Numbered from the stretch's first letter, positions 7,210 through 16,822 are shown. The stretch is DNA of 57,716 bases from Flavobacterium psychrophilum (GCA_022730285.1 DZCQ01000004.1:1-57716), one strand, 5' to 3'. The notes: generated from the letters alone by a model not told the origin. A program made the numbers and translations.

Positions 7210-10200
7210 ATGAAAAGAATTTTTATTCTATTGGTTTTTGCTTTAAATTTACATGTTTTACAAGCACAAACAACAACCTCAGGAATTAAGGGGTCTGTAA
7301 AAAGTTCCTCTACCGAAACACTTCCTGGTGCTAATGTACAGGCAATTCACGAACCAACAGGTTCTAAATATTCTGTAATGACAGGATATGATGGTAGATA
7401 CAATATGCCAAATATGCGTATTGGAGGTCCATATACTATTATAGTAACGTTTATGGGGTTTCAAAAACAACAAATTAACGATGTGTATCTTGAATTAGGG
7501 AAACCATTCAACTTAGATATTTTTCTTAAAAACGAAAATCAAAAATTAGAAGAAGTAACGGTAAGTGCCTCTAAAAGCAAAGTTTTTCAAGGTGGACGTA
7601 CTGGTGCAGAAACAACTATTGGAAGAAAAGAATTAACTGCTTTACCAACAATTTCTCGCTCTGCAGAAGATTTTACAAGATTAGAGCCATCTGCAAGTGG
7701 AGGGTCTTTTGGTGGAAGAAATGATCAATATAACAACTACTCGCTTAATGGAGCCGTATTTAATAACCCATTCGGTTTAGATGCTGCAACACCAGGTGGA
7801 CAAACAAATGCACAACCTATTTCATTAGATGCGATTGATCAAATTCAGGTTGCAACAGCACCTTATGATGTTACTTTATCTGGATTTACAGGAGCATCTG
7901 TAAACACCGTTACAAAATCTGGAACAAACGAAATTCATGGTAGTGCATACGCTTACTACAGAAATCAAGATTTAACTGGGAATAAAGTAAAAGGACAAGA
8001 AATATTTGTACCTAAGTTAAATCAAACACAAACAGGATTAAGCCTTGGGTTGCCAATTATAAAAAATAAATTATTCATTTTTGGGAATTTCGAAATAGAT
8101 GACAGAACAGATTTAGCTTCAAGCTATATTGCTAACGATGGAAATGGAGTAACTGCCATTAATGAATCTAGCGTATTAGCTTCGGACTTAATAGCTGTTT
8201 CTAATGCATTGGCAAGTTTAGGATATAACACTGGTGCTTATGAAGGATTTTTGCATAAATCTGAATCTAAAAAAGGAATTGTAAAATTAGATTGGAACAT
8301 TAACGACAATCATAAATTGGCATTAATTTATAACTTTCTAGATGCTTCTAAAGACAAAAATGCACATCCAACAGCATTAGGATTTAGAGGCCCAAATGCT
8401 TCTATATTACAATTTCAAAATTCAGGATATCAAATAAACAACAAATTAGATTCGTTTTTATTAGAGTTAAACTCTAAATTCAGTGAGTCGGTGTCTAATA
8501 AACTACAAGTTGGATATACTCATTTTAACGATTTTAGAGTACCATTTTCGACTCCTGCTCCTATTATTAACATTCAAGACGGAGCTGGTTCTAACTATAT
8601 TATTGCAGGACACGAACCATTTTCTATCCACAACACACTAGATCAAAAAGTGTTGCAAGCTACTAACAATTTAAATTATACTGTAGGAAAACATGCGTTT
8701 ACAATTGGTGCTTCTTTTGAAAAATTCCAATTTCAAAATTCATTTAATTTAACGGCTTACGAAAATTTTGGAACATTTGGAACTCTAGGAAACTATTACG
8801 GAATGTTTAGTCCGTACCCAAGTGTCTCAGCTTTTTTAAGTGATGCAGCTGCTCCATACGCAAGTAGCTTTATTCAACAAAATTTAGCTTATGCTCAAAG
8901 TCAATTTAATTCTTTAACCGCTAATGGAGTTGGAAACGATAATGGTTGGAAACTAGCAGAACTTAATGTTGGACAAGTAGCTGGATATTTTCAAGATGAA
9001 ATTAATTTGAACGACCGTTTTAAACTAACTCTTGGACTTAGAGCAGATAAACCATTATATTTTAATACTTCCGATTTAATTCAGAAATACATCAATACAG
9101 CAAATGGTGCTACTAGAAACAATTCTGTAGATTATTACAATCCAGAAACGGGAGCAGCAACAAAATTGATTTCTACCGACTTGCCTAGCACAAAAATATT
9201 ATGGTCGCCTAGACTTGGCTTTAATTGGGATACAAATGGAGATAACACTCTTCAAATTAGAGGAGGAACTGGTGTTTTTACAGGTCGTATTCCATTTGTG
9301 TGGTTAGGTAACCAAGTTAGTGGAGCAGATGATGGATTTTTTCAAATTATGGATCCAAATTTTAAATGGCCTCAAACTTGGAGAACAAGCTTAGGATTTG
9401 ATAAAAAATTCGAGAACAACATAGTTCTTACTGTAGATCTAGCTTATAATCAAGACATTAACGCAGTACATGTGCAAAACTGGGGGTTAAAACAACCAAC
9501 AGGAGCTTTAATTGGAGTAGATACTAGACCAATTTATACTTCTTCGGATAAAGGAACAAATAATGCTTATGTTATTACTAATGCAAAACAAGGTAGTGCT
9601 TTTAATTCTTCTATTAAATTGCAAAAAACCTTTAAAAATGGTTTATACACAAGTTTAGCTTATAACTATTTAGATTCTAGAGATGTAAACTCTATTGAAG
9701 CAGAAATTACAGGAGATGCTTTTGCTTTTAATCCCGCATTAGGAAATGTCAATAATGCTACATTATCGCATTCTAAATATGGAGACAGACAAAGAGTTAT
9801 TGGGGTAGCTTCAAAAAAATGGAGTTACAGCAATAAAAAATGGGCAACTACTGTTTCTACATTTTTTGAATATGCACAAGGAGGTCGTTTTAGTTATACC
9901 TATGGTGGAGATATTAATAATGATGGTTCTTCTGTTAATGATTTATTGTATGTTCCTACTACTACCGAAATCAGTGCTATGAGCTTTTCTGGTGGTGCTC
10001 CTCAGGCTGCTGCTTACGATGCTTTTATCAATCAAGACGAGTATTTAAGCTCTAGAAGAGGACAATATACTGAACGATATGGTGCTTTGTCTCCATGGAG
10101 AGGTAAATGGGATATGAAATTAATGCAAGATTATAATTTTAAAATCTCCTCTCAGTCTAAAAAAACGAACACAATTCAGTTAAGTGTAGATGTATTAAAT

Positions 10201-10389
10201 GTAGGAAATCTAATCAATTCTGATTGGGGGCTTGTACAAGTACCTACAAATGTACAACCTATTGGGGTTAATGTAACAGCTGGCGTTCCAACTTACACGT
10301 TTAACGGAACTCAAACAAAAACATTTAATTATGACTCTAGCTTGGCTTCAAGATGGCAAGCACAATTTGGAATACGTTATATATTCTAA
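7210..10389 (+). CDS. TonB-dependent receptor, Oar-like, with carboxypeptidase-regulatory N-domain
   Basis: An outer-membrane protein of about 1059 aa. A signal peptide (MKRIFILLVFALNLHVLQAQ) is followed by a carboxypeptidase regulatory-like beta-sandwich (about 10-95, GIKGSVKSSS, LPGANVQA, GYDGRYNMPNMRIGG). A plug domain with QISLDAIDQIQV-like sequence comes next, then a large beta-barrel ending in the aromatic FGIRYIF. The block GRNDQYNNYSLNGAVFNNPFG is characteristic of the Oar group, which is linked to protein or peptide uptake and surface adhesion rather than to sugar uptake with SusD; no SusD partner adjoins it. An in-frame ATG at 7189 would add MNLDNNN before the signal peptide. I prefer 7210 because acidic residues before the n-region are atypical. 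It has its own promoter and terminator. Confidence 0.9.
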   Translation: MKRIFILLVFALNLHVLQAQTTTSGIKGSVKSSSTETLPGANVQAIHEPTGSKYSVMTGYDGRYNMPNMRIGGPYTIIVTFMGFQKQQINDVYLELGKPFNLDIFLKNENQKLEEVTVSASKSKVFQGGRTGAETTIGRKELTALPTISRSAEDFTRLEPSASGGSFGGRNDQYNNYSLNGAVFNNPFGLDAATPGGQTNAQPISLDAIDQIQVATAPYDVTLSGFTGASVNTVTKSGTNEIHGSAYAYYRNQDLTGNKVKGQEIFVPKLNQTQTGLSLGLPIIKNKLFIFGNFEIDDRTDLASSYIANDGNGVTAINESSVLASDLIAVSNALASLGYNTGAYEGFLHKSESKKGIVKLDWNINDNHKLALIYNFLDASKDKNAHPTALGFRGPNASILQFQNSGYQINNKLDSFLLELNSKFSESVSNKLQVGYTHFNDFRVPFSTPAPIINIQDGAGSNYIIAGHEPFSIHNTLDQKVLQATNNLNYTVGKHAFTIGASFEKFQFQNSFNLTAYENFGTFGTLGNYYGMFSPYPSVSAFLSDAAAPYASSFIQQNLAYAQSQFNSLTANGVGNDNGWKLAELNVGQVAGYFQDEINLNDRFKLTLGLRADKPLYFNTSDLIQKYINTANGATRNNSVDYYNPETGAATKLISTDLPSTKILWSPRLGFNWDTNGDNTLQIRGGTGVFTGRIPFVWLGNQVSGADDGFFQIMDPNFKWPQTWRTSLGFDKKFENNIVLTVDLAYNQDINAVHVQNWGLKQPTGALIGVDTRPIYTSSDKGTNNAYVITNAKQGSAFNSSIKLQKTFKNGLYTSLAYNYLDSRDVNSIEAEITGDAFAFNPALGNVNNATLSHSKYGDRQRVIGVASKKWSYSNKKWATTVSTFFEYAQGGRFSYTYGGDINNDGSSVNDLLYVPTTTEISAMSFSGGAPQAAAYDAFINQDEYLSSRRGQYTERYGALSPWRGKWDMKLMQDYNFKISSQSKKTNTIQLSVDVLNVGNLINSDWGLVQVPTNVQPIGVNVTAGVPTYTFNGTQTKTFNYDSSLASRWQAQFGIRYIF

Positions 10390-10412
10390 ATAAAAGTGGT
10401 ATTTAATAATAA

Positions 10413-10450
10413 GAAAGCCGTCTCAATTAATTAGAGACGGCTTCTTTTTT
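10413..10450 (+). terminator. Terminator between the TonB receptor and dciA-like gene (bidirectional)
   Basis: A 10-bp GC-rich stem AAGCCGTCTC (10415-10424) / GAGACGGCTT (10434-10443) is followed by a T-run. A-rich sequence on the left side could also serve the converging minus-strand gene ending at 10474. Confidence 0.9.
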
Positions 10451-10473
10451 ATCATACATTGGTAAAGAAATTT

Positions 10474-10770
10474 TTATCGCAATATAACTTCTCGCACAAG
10501 GTCTTTCCCTAGTTCCTCGTTTAATAATTTACATATCTTATCTTTTCCATAGCTCAATTCTTCACGCAACACCGAAGAGGATAATTCTACATATAGACTA
10601 CCATTTTTGTAGGCAAGATTTTTAGTATAATTATTCACCCCATTTCCCATAATATTTTTCCACGTATCAAGCACTCGAACTTGGTTTAACCCAGCTTCTA
10701 ATTTGCTAGTTTCCATTATGTATGCTAAAATTGTACCTATTGGACTATCATTATTTAATCTTTTTGCCAT
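10474..10770 (-). CDS. DciA-like protein (DUF721)
   Basis: This 98-aa protein of the DUF721 family is related to the core of DciA, the loader of replicative helicase DnaB in bacteria without DnaC. It contains VRVLDTWKNIMGNGVNNYTK (the conserved W..IVG-type block, about residues 32-51), NGSLYVELSSSVLREELSY and a C-terminal KDLVREVILR. The short form without the long disordered tail is common in Bacteroidota, so a loader role is inferred from the family only. Its ATG (10768-10770) lies inside the 3' end of the upstream lipoprotein gene, which stops at 10751. The 20-nt overlap suggests translational coupling. Confidence 0.85.
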   Translation of the reverse strand: MAKRLNNDSPIGTILAYIMETSKLEAGLNQVRVLDTWKNIMGNGVNNYTKNLAYKNGSLYVELSSSVLREELSYGKDKICKLLNEELGKDLVREVILR

Positions 10771-11191
10771 TATTAGTTGTATTTAAATCGACTTTTTTAT
10801 AATAATATTTTGTTTTATTTCCATCTATAAGAACCATACTTTCTGTAGTTAAGTTTTGAATTAGATTGGTATATTTTCCAAATTTTGAAGAATAATTTAT
10901 GGAAACCTGATTGTTTTTAACTTTATGGAGAACAATTTTTTCCTCTATATTATTTGTAAGAAGCACATTATTTGGTTGCCAAACTGTTTTTGCATAAAAA
11001 CCAATACTATCTTTAATTTGATAATAATCGTAAATAACATTAGTAGGATATTCTTTAATTTCTCCATTATCAGAAACTACCTTATCAATTTGCCAATAAC
11101 CATTAACATCTAAAATATCTATTTTCTGTGTATTATGAACACAGGAAACTACTAATAGCAAGACTAAAACTGACAATATACTTTTTTTCAT
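10751..11191 (-). CDS. Small lipocalin-like lipoprotein
   Basis: A 146-aa protein with a lipoprotein signal (MKKSILSVLVLLLVVSC, lipobox LVVSC). The mature part opens with VNGYWQIDKVVSDNGEIKEY, the pattern of lipocalin-like beta-barrel domains found in many Bacteroidota lipoproteins. It then shows alternating beta-strand-like segments and a basic end (NTTNNGKKIK). The frame extends upstream to 11245, but that part encodes a Phe-rich stretch; the ATG at 11189-11191 puts the signal peptide at the true N-terminus. The last 20 nt overlap the dciA-like gene. Exact role unknown. Confidence 0.75.
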   Translation of the reverse strand: MKKSILSVLVLLLVVSCVHNTQKIDILDVNGYWQIDKVVSDNGEIKEYPTNVIYDYYQIKDSIGFYAKTVWQPNNVLLTNNIEEKIVLHKVKNNQVSINYSSKFGKYTNLIQNLTTESMVLIDGNKTKYYYKKVDLNTTNNGKKIK

Positions 11192-11295
11192 GTGTAAAAT
11201 AAAAATATGTTTAAAAAAAATGAAATACAAAAATAAGTTAAACAATTAAACCTTTTGATTTATTTAATGTCTAATTTTAAAATAAATTTAACATT

Positions 11296-12390
11296 ATGAA
11301 AAAAACATTCTTTTTGAGCTTCAGCACATTGTTGCTAATGGCTTGTAGTAACGAAACCTTGGTCGAAGATGTTAATCCGCCGACTAATAATGTAGAAAAT
11401 ATGTATTTCCCTCCAAATGACGGAAGTGATACATGGGAAACTAAGTCTATTTCCGATTTAAACTGGAACCAAACAGCAGTACAACCTTTGGTAGATTTTT
11501 TAGATTTGAAACATTCAAAATCGTTTATAATATTAGTAAATGGAAAAATTGTAATGGAAAAATATTTTAACGGTCATACTGCAAGTACACTTTGGTATTG
11601 GGCAAGTGCTGGAAAAACTTTGACCGCAACAGTTACTGGAATTGCAGAGCAAGAGGGCTATTTGAATATAAACAACAAAGTTTCTACATACCTTGGAACT
11701 GGCTGGACAAGTGCACCTTTAGATAAAGAAAACTTAATTACGCTGAAACATTTGCTTACCATGACCTCTGGATTAGATGACGCATTAGGAGGAGATGATG
11801 TATCTCCATCAAATTTGCAATATGTAGCAGATGCTGGTACACGATGGGCTTATCATAATGTATATGTAAAATTACAAGATGTTGTAACTACTGCAACAGG
11901 AAATAGCTGGAATACTTATTTTAACACAAAACTTAGAGATAAAATAGGCATGTCTGCTAGTGGTTTATGGTATATCCAATCGTCTGGATCAAGGGTTTAT
12001 TATAGTGATACTCGCAGTATGGCAAGATTTGGCTTATTAGCACTTAATAATGGTATTTGGAATAACACTACAATTATAAATAGTAGCTATCAAAATTATG
12101 CAACAACCACTTCCCAAAATATAAATTTAGCATACGGATATTTGTGGTGGTTAAACGGAAAAGCTAGCTATCATTTACCAACCTCTCAATTGCAAGCTAA
12201 TGGTTCATTAATTCCTAGTGCCCCAAGCGATATGTATTGTGCTTTGGGTAAATCTGATCAAAAAATATATGTAGTTCCTAGCAAAAAAATGGTTGTAGTG
12301 AGAATGGGAGATACGGCAGATAGTGATAATTTTGCACTTTCCGAATTTGATGATGAATTATGGCAAAAAATAAATGCTCTATTTTTATAG
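11296..12390 (+). CDS. Serine hydrolase lipoprotein (class C beta-lactamase family)
   Basis: This 364-aa lipoprotein (lipobox LLMAC) belongs to the penicillin-binding / class C beta-lactamase-like serine hydrolases (PF00144). The catalytic SxxK motif is Ser104-Ala-Gly-Lys107 in YWASAGKTLTATV. The YxN motif is Tyr186-His-Asn188 in RWAYHNVYVKL. The third region is ALGKSDQKIYVVPSKKMVVV. The block HLLTMTSGLDDALG is also typical. The substrate (peptide, ester or beta-lactam) cannot be told from sequence; such enzymes are often peptidases or esterases. Being surface- or periplasm-anchored, it probably acts on envelope or external substrates. The last codons form part of the terminator stem. Confidence 0.9.
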   Translation: MKKTFFLSFSTLLLMACSNETLVEDVNPPTNNVENMYFPPNDGSDTWETKSISDLNWNQTAVQPLVDFLDLKHSKSFIILVNGKIVMEKYFNGHTASTLWYWASAGKTLTATVTGIAEQEGYLNINNKVSTYLGTGWTSAPLDKENLITLKHLLTMTSGLDDALGGDDVSPSNLQYVADAGTRWAYHNVYVKLQDVVTTATGNSWNTYFNTKLRDKIGMSASGLWYIQSSGSRVYYSDTRSMARFGLLALNNGIWNNTTIINSSYQNYATTTSQNINLAYGYLWWLNGKASYHLPTSQLQANGSLIPSAPSDMYCALGKSDQKIYVVPSKKMVVVRMGDTADSDNFALSEFDDELWQKINALFL

Positions 12391-12404
12391 AGCATTTATT
12401 TTTT
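12368..12404 (+). terminator. Terminator overlapping the serine-hydrolase stop codon
   Basis: A perfect 15-bp stem (12368-12382 with 12387-12401), a TTTT loop and a T-run. The left arm and the TAG stop (12388-12390) lie in the coding region. It probably also stops the converging transcript from the glutathione peroxidase gene. Confidence 0.85.
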
Positions 12405-12417
12405 ATAAGTAGTACGG

Positions 12418-13011
12418 TTACGCTTTTATCCAATCAATTATTACACCATCTATAGGTACTATTTGTGGAGCAATTACTTTATCTAAATGCCCTTTTTCAT
12501 TGATTAAATACTTTTGAAAATTCCATTGTACCGTATTATCTTCCAATCCATTTTTAGACTTTTTAGTTAAAAATTGGTACAACGGATTCATTTCGTTACC
12601 TTTTACACTAATTTTTTCCATTATTGGAAAACTCACTCCGTAATTTGTTTTGCAAAAAGTAGCAATTTCTGTGTTAGAAAGTGGCTCTTGATTTTGAAAA
12701 TCATTTGATGGAAAGGCAATAATTACAAAATTATCTTTTTTAAATTCCTCGTATAAATCTTGTAACTGCTGGTACTGTCCTACTAAGCCACATTTTGAGG
12801 CAGTATTTACTACCATTATTTTTTTTCCTTTTAATGTTTCAAAATCAAATTCTTTTCCATCTACGTCTTTTACTTTAAATTGATAAATAGACTCTCCTGC
12901 CATATTTTTTGCGATTTTTGAAGATTTTGAATCTTCGTTTTTTAAGTTGTCTTTTTGATTTTTACAAGAAAAGACAGTAACTAATGCCATAATAAATAAA
13001 AAATTTCTCAT
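12418..13011 (-). CDS. Glutathione peroxidase-like lipoprotein (Cys type)
   Basis: This 197-aa protein of the glutathione peroxidase family reduces peroxides, in bacteria usually with thioredoxin. The peroxidatic Cys74 lies in NTASKCGLVGQYQQLQ. The tetrad partners are visible as Gln108 (FPSNDFQNQEP) and Trp163-Asn164 (VQWNFQKYL). The family core is about 160 aa; here an extra N-terminus of about 40 aa carries a lipoprotein signal (MRNFLFIMALVTVFSC, Cys16) and a Lys/Ser-rich linker. The enzyme therefore sits on a membrane outside the cytoplasm. The start at 13009-13011 is fixed by the signal peptide. A CRP-like palindrome lies 51 nt upstream (13062-13075). Confidence 0.9.
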   Translation of the reverse strand: MRNFLFIMALVTVFSCKNQKDNLKNEDSKSSKIAKNMAGESIYQFKVKDVDGKEFDFETLKGKKIMVVNTASKCGLVGQYQQLQDLYEEFKKDNFVIIAFPSNDFQNQEPLSNTEIATFCKTNYGVSFPIMEKISVKGNEMNPLYQFLTKKSKNGLEDNTVQWNFQKYLINEKGHLDKVIAPQIVPIDGVIIDWIKA

Positions 13012-13061
13012 AGTTTTTTTGGGGTTTTTTAGTTAAACTAGAACGAATATATGTATATTAA

Positions 13062-13075
13062 GTGATAAATATCAC
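13062..13075. promoter_or_regulatory. CRP/FNR-like palindrome upstream of the peroxidase gene
   Basis: GTGATAAATATCAC is a palindrome of the form GTGA-N6-TCAC, the half-site spacing used by CRP/FNR-family regulators. It lies 51 nt upstream of the glutathione peroxidase start and 37 nt past the secA stop. Confidence 0.35.
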
Positions 13076-13111
13076 ATAATTATTAAAAAACTTAAAAATT
13101 TAACACACCTA

Positions 13112-16100
13112 TTAATCTTGAATTATCCACTTACCAGATGCTATTAAAGGTTCCGCTTTTTTGTATTTCATAGATTCTATTTCTCCATTATTCAAATTTT
13201 TGATTGTTACAGTATCATTCCTATTAATTTTTGGCTGATCTCTAACAATAGTTATTGTAACTTGTGTACTTTGGGTAGAATGGCTATTTTTTTCTATTTC
13301 TTCTTCGGTGTTTAAAACCTCATCTTTGCTCTCTATATAATTATCTACCTGTTTTATGCTACTTGCATCTTGTATCGCGTTGTTTTGCTGTGGCAAATCA
13401 CCTTTAAACAAGAAAGAAATCACCTCTTTATTTACTCCATCTAGCATTTTTTTAAACAAGTTAAATGCTTCAAATTTATAAATTAGCAATGGATCTTTTT
13501 GTTCATGCACAGCAAGTTGTACAGATTGCTTTAACTCGTCCATTTTTCTTAAATGCTTCTTCCAAGCCTCATCTACAATAGCAAGTGTAATGTTTTTTTC
13601 AAAATCACTTACTAATTGTTTTCCTTGTGTTTCAAATGCTTTTTTAAGGTCTGTAACCACATTTATAGACTTGCTTCCATCAGAAAATGGCACAACAATT
13701 CTTTCAAAATTATTGGTAGGATTTTCAAACACATTTTTTATGATAGGAAAAGCTTCATGTGCATCTCTAGTATTTTTTTCAGAATAATAAGCAGAAGCGT
13801 CTTTGTATATTTTTCCTGTTAATTCTTGTTCTTGAATTTTAGAAAATTCTTCGGCAGAAATAGGAGATGTTATGGAAAGATTTTTAATTAATTCAAATTC
13901 AAAATTTTTAAAATCGTTTGTTGCTTTATTTTTTTGAACAATTACTTCACAAGTGTCATACATCATGTTAGCAATATCCAATTTTAACCTTTCTCCGTGC
14001 AAAGCATGACGACGACGTTTATACACTACTTCTCGTTGTGCATTCATAACATCATCATACTCTAATAATCGTTTACGAGTACCAAAGTTATTTTCTTCTA
14101 CTTTCTTTTGGGCTCTTTCAATAGATTTGGTCATCATGGAATGCTGGATAACCTCACCTTCTTTCAATCCCATTCTATCCATAATTTTAGCAACTCTATC
14201 AGAACCAAACAATCGCATTAAATTGTCTTCTAAGGAAACATAAAACTGAGAAGTTCCGTGATCTCCTTGTCTTCCTGCACGTCCACGTAACTGTCTATCT
14301 ACTCTACGAGAATCGTGACGTTCGGTACCTACTATTGCTAATCCTCCTACTGCTTTTACCTCTGGAGACAATTTAATATCAGTACCACGACCTGCCATAT
14401 TTGTCGCAATTGTAACTACCCCAGGCTTTCCTGCTTCTTCCACAATTTGTGCTTCCTGCTTGTGCATTTTAGCATTCAAAACGTTATGGGAAATTCCTTT
14501 CATTTTTAGCATTCTGCTTAACAATTCTGAGATTTCTACAGAGGTAGTTCCAATTAAAACTGGTCTTCCAGATTGCGAAAGTGCAACAACATCTTCTATT
14601 ACTGCGTTAAATTTTTCTCTAACAGAACGATATATTAAATCTTCTTTATCTATACGAGCCATTCCTCTATTGGTAGGGATTTCTACAACATCTAGCTTAT
14701 ATATTTCCCAAAGTTCTCCTGCCTCGGTTACAGCAGTACCAGTCATTCCAGCCAACTTATTATACATTCTAAAATAATTTTGTAATGTAATTGTTGCATA
14801 TGTTTGTGTTGCGTCTTCTATTTTCACGCCTTCTTTTGCTTCTATGGCTTGATGCAATCCATCGGAGTATCTACGACCGTCCATTATACGTCCCGTTTGC
14901 TCATCTACAATCATCACTTTATTGTCCATTATTACATATTCTGTGTCTTTTTCAAATAGAGAATATGCTTTTAGTAACTGTGTTAAAGTATGAATACGTT
15001 CGCTTTTTACACTAAAATCCTGAAATAATTTTTCTTTTGCTTCGCCTTGTTCTTCTGTTGAAAGGTTTAGTTTTTCGATTCTTGCAATTTCTGTTCCAAT
15101 ATCTGGTAGTACAAAGAAAGAAGCGTCTGTATCTTTAGAAAGAATTTGTATGCCACTTTCGGTTAGCTCCACTTGGTTGTTTTTTTCTTCGATTACAAAG
15201 TACAATGCCTCATCTACTTTTGGCATTTCTCTATTGTTATCTGCCATGTATTGGTTTTCGGTTTTTTGTAATAATTGTTTTACGCCTTCTTCGCTTAAAA
15301 ATTTTATTAAAGCTTTGTTTTTAGGCAACGCTCTATACGCTCTAAGTAACTGGAAACCCCCATCTTTTTGATTCCCTTCTTTAATAAGTTTTTTTGCTTC
15401 TGCTAAGAATCCGTTTGCTAATTGTCGTTGTATAGCTACTAAGTTTTCTATTTTTGGTTTCAATTCGTTAAATTCATGACGATCTCCATCTGTTACCTGT
15501 CCAGAGATAATCAGTGGAGTTCTAGCATCGTCTATTAATACAGAATCTACCTCGTCTACAATTGCAAAGTTGTGTTTTCTTTGGACTAAATCTTCGGGAG
15601 AATGTGCCATATTATCACGGAGGTAATCAAAACCAAATTCGTTGTTGGTACCATAAGTAATATCTGCTTCGTATGCTTTTCGTCTTGCATCGGAATTTGG
15701 CTGGTGTAAATCGATACAATCTACTAATAGCCCATGAAATTCAAATAATGGTGCTTTCCAAGCGCTATCTCTTTTTGCCAAATAGTCGTTTACAGTTACA
15801 AGATGCACACCATTACCTGTCAAAGCGTTTAAATATAATGGCAGAGTTGCTACTAAAGTTTTTCCTTCTCCAGTTTGCATTTCAGAAATTTTACCTTGAT
15901 GCAATACCACACCTCCAATTAGTTGGACGTCGTAGTGTATCATATCCCAAGTAATTTCTTTTCCTGCGGCACTCCAAGAATTTGCCCAAATCGCAGTGTT
16001 ATTAACAATAGTTATGTAAGGTTTGGTTGCTGCAAGCTCTATATCTTTTGGCGTTGCCGTAACCGTGATGCTTTTATTTTCTTTAAATCTTTTGGCAGTT

Positions 16101-16453
16101 TCTTTAACCACTGCAAAAGCTTCTGGGAGTATTTCGTTTAGTGTTTTTTCAGAAATTTCGTATGCTTCTTTCTCTAGCAAGTCTATTTCATTGTATAATT
16201 CTTCTCTTGCATCTATATCTTCTAGTGCATCAACTTTCGTTTTTATTTCTTGTATTTGGCGGTCTATATTGGCACGTGATTCTTTTATTTTTTGCTTAAA
16301 ATGAGCAGTTTTTACTCTTAACTCATCGTTAGAAAGCGTTGCTAAATTGTTTTCTAAGGCTTTTACTTTTGCAATTATTGGTTGGATAGATTTTATATCT
16401 TTTTGAGATTTATCTCCTACTAATACTTTTAATATTTTATTTATGAAACTCAT
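13112..16453 (-). CDS. secA: Preprotein translocase ATPase SecA
   Basis: This 1113-aa motor ATPase drives Sec-dependent export. Walker A is MQTGEGKTLVATLP. The DEAD-type Walker B is VDEVDSVLIDDARTPL. The segment IATNMAGRGTDIKL and the arginine-finger block DRQLRGRAGRQGD are present. The protein is about 200 aa longer than E. coli SecA, mostly through an insert after the Walker B region (about residues 320-430) usual in Bacteroidota. The C-terminal zinc-binding SecB tail is missing; it ends in KYKKAEPLIASGKWIIQD, again the Bacteroidota form. The start MSFINKILKVLVGDKSQKD is standard. It is transcribed separately from the upstream DUF2795 gene, which ends in its own terminator. Confidence 0.97.
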   Translation of the reverse strand: MSFINKILKVLVGDKSQKDIKSIQPIIAKVKALENNLATLSNDELRVKTAHFKQKIKESRANIDRQIQEIKTKVDALEDIDAREELYNEIDLLEKEAYEISEKTLNEILPEAFAVVKETAKRFKENKSITVTATPKDIELAATKPYITIVNNTAIWANSWSAAGKEITWDMIHYDVQLIGGVVLHQGKISEMQTGEGKTLVATLPLYLNALTGNGVHLVTVNDYLAKRDSAWKAPLFEFHGLLVDCIDLHQPNSDARRKAYEADITYGTNNEFGFDYLRDNMAHSPEDLVQRKHNFAIVDEVDSVLIDDARTPLIISGQVTDGDRHEFNELKPKIENLVAIQRQLANGFLAEAKKLIKEGNQKDGGFQLLRAYRALPKNKALIKFLSEEGVKQLLQKTENQYMADNNREMPKVDEALYFVIEEKNNQVELTESGIQILSKDTDASFFVLPDIGTEIARIEKLNLSTEEQGEAKEKLFQDFSVKSERIHTLTQLLKAYSLFEKDTEYVIMDNKVMIVDEQTGRIMDGRRYSDGLHQAIEAKEGVKIEDATQTYATITLQNYFRMYNKLAGMTGTAVTEAGELWEIYKLDVVEIPTNRGMARIDKEDLIYRSVREKFNAVIEDVVALSQSGRPVLIGTTSVEISELLSRMLKMKGISHNVLNAKMHKQEAQIVEEAGKPGVVTIATNMAGRGTDIKLSPEVKAVGGLAIVGTERHDSRRVDRQLRGRAGRQGDHGTSQFYVSLEDNLMRLFGSDRVAKIMDRMGLKEGEVIQHSMMTKSIERAQKKVEENNFGTRKRLLEYDDVMNAQREVVYKRRRHALHGERLKLDIANMMYDTCEVIVQKNKATNDFKNFEFELIKNLSITSPISAEEFSKIQEQELTGKIYKDASAYYSEKNTRDAHEAFPIIKNVFENPTNNFERIVVPFSDGSKSINVVTDLKKAFETQGKQLVSDFEKNITLAIVDEAWKKHLRKMDELKQSVQLAVHEQKDPLLIYKFEAFNLFKKMLDGVNKEVISFLFKGDLPQQNNAIQDASSIKQVDNYIESKDEVLNTEEEIEKNSHSTQSTQVTITIVRDQPKINRNDTVTIKNLNNGEIESMKYKKAEPLIASGKWIIQD

Positions 16454-16528
16454 TTTTTTGTTTTTTTGATTGGGTATTTGCTAAGCAATATTTTTCGCAA
16501 TTTTATAAAAAGGTATGTAAATTTATGC

Positions 16529-16560
16529 AAAAAAAGTCTCTTTTAAAAGAGACTTTTTTT
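16529..16560 (-). terminator. Terminator after the DUF2795 gene (bidirectional)
   Basis: An almost fully self-complementary stretch: stem AAAAAAGTCTCTTTT / AAAAGAGACTTTTTT centred at 16544/16545, with T-runs on both strands. It begins 11 nt after the stop at 16571 and separates that gene from secA. Confidence 0.85.
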
Positions 16561-16570
16561 TATTTTTCTA

Positions 16571-16792
16571 TTAATACTCGTCCTCGTTCCAAAGATAATC
16601 TTCGTCGGTAGGATAGTCTGGCCAAATTTCTTCCATAGACTCATATGTTTCGTCTTCATCTTCAATGGATTGTAGGTTTTCTACTACTTCTAGCGGAGAA
16701 CCGGTTCTAATGGCATAATCGATAAGCTCATCTTTGGTAGCTGGCCAAGGTGCATCACTCAAGTACGATGCTAATTCTAATGTCCAATACAT
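16571..16792 (-). CDS. DUF2795 domain small acidic protein
   Basis: A 73-aa protein. The first half (WTLELASYLSDAPWPATKDE, then LIDYAIRTGSPLEVVENL) fits the DUF2795 domain, a small helical domain sometimes suggested to bind nucleic acid. The C-terminal half is strongly acidic (EDEDETYESMEEIWPDYPTD). The same short protein is commonly found next to secA in flavobacteria. Function unknown. Its promoter has a -7 box at 16815-16822, giving a very short leader. Confidence 0.85.
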   Translation of the reverse strand: MYWTLELASYLSDAPWPATKDELIDYAIRTGSPLEVVENLQSIEDEDETYESMEEIWPDYPTDEDYLWNEDEY

Positions 16793-16814
16793 CTTATTAT
16801 TATTTAATTTAATG

Positions 16815-16822
16815 CAAAAATA
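16815..16822 (-). promoter_or_regulatory. Candidate -7 box of the DUF2795 gene
   Basis: The minus strand reads TATTTTTG (TAnnTTTG), 22 nt upstream of the ATG at 16792. Confidence 0.5.

Noticed and set aside
14460..16304. Several plus-strand ORFs of 70-105 codons inside secA
   Set aside because: All are antisense shadows of secA with Phe/Ser/Leu-rich translations and no coding signature.
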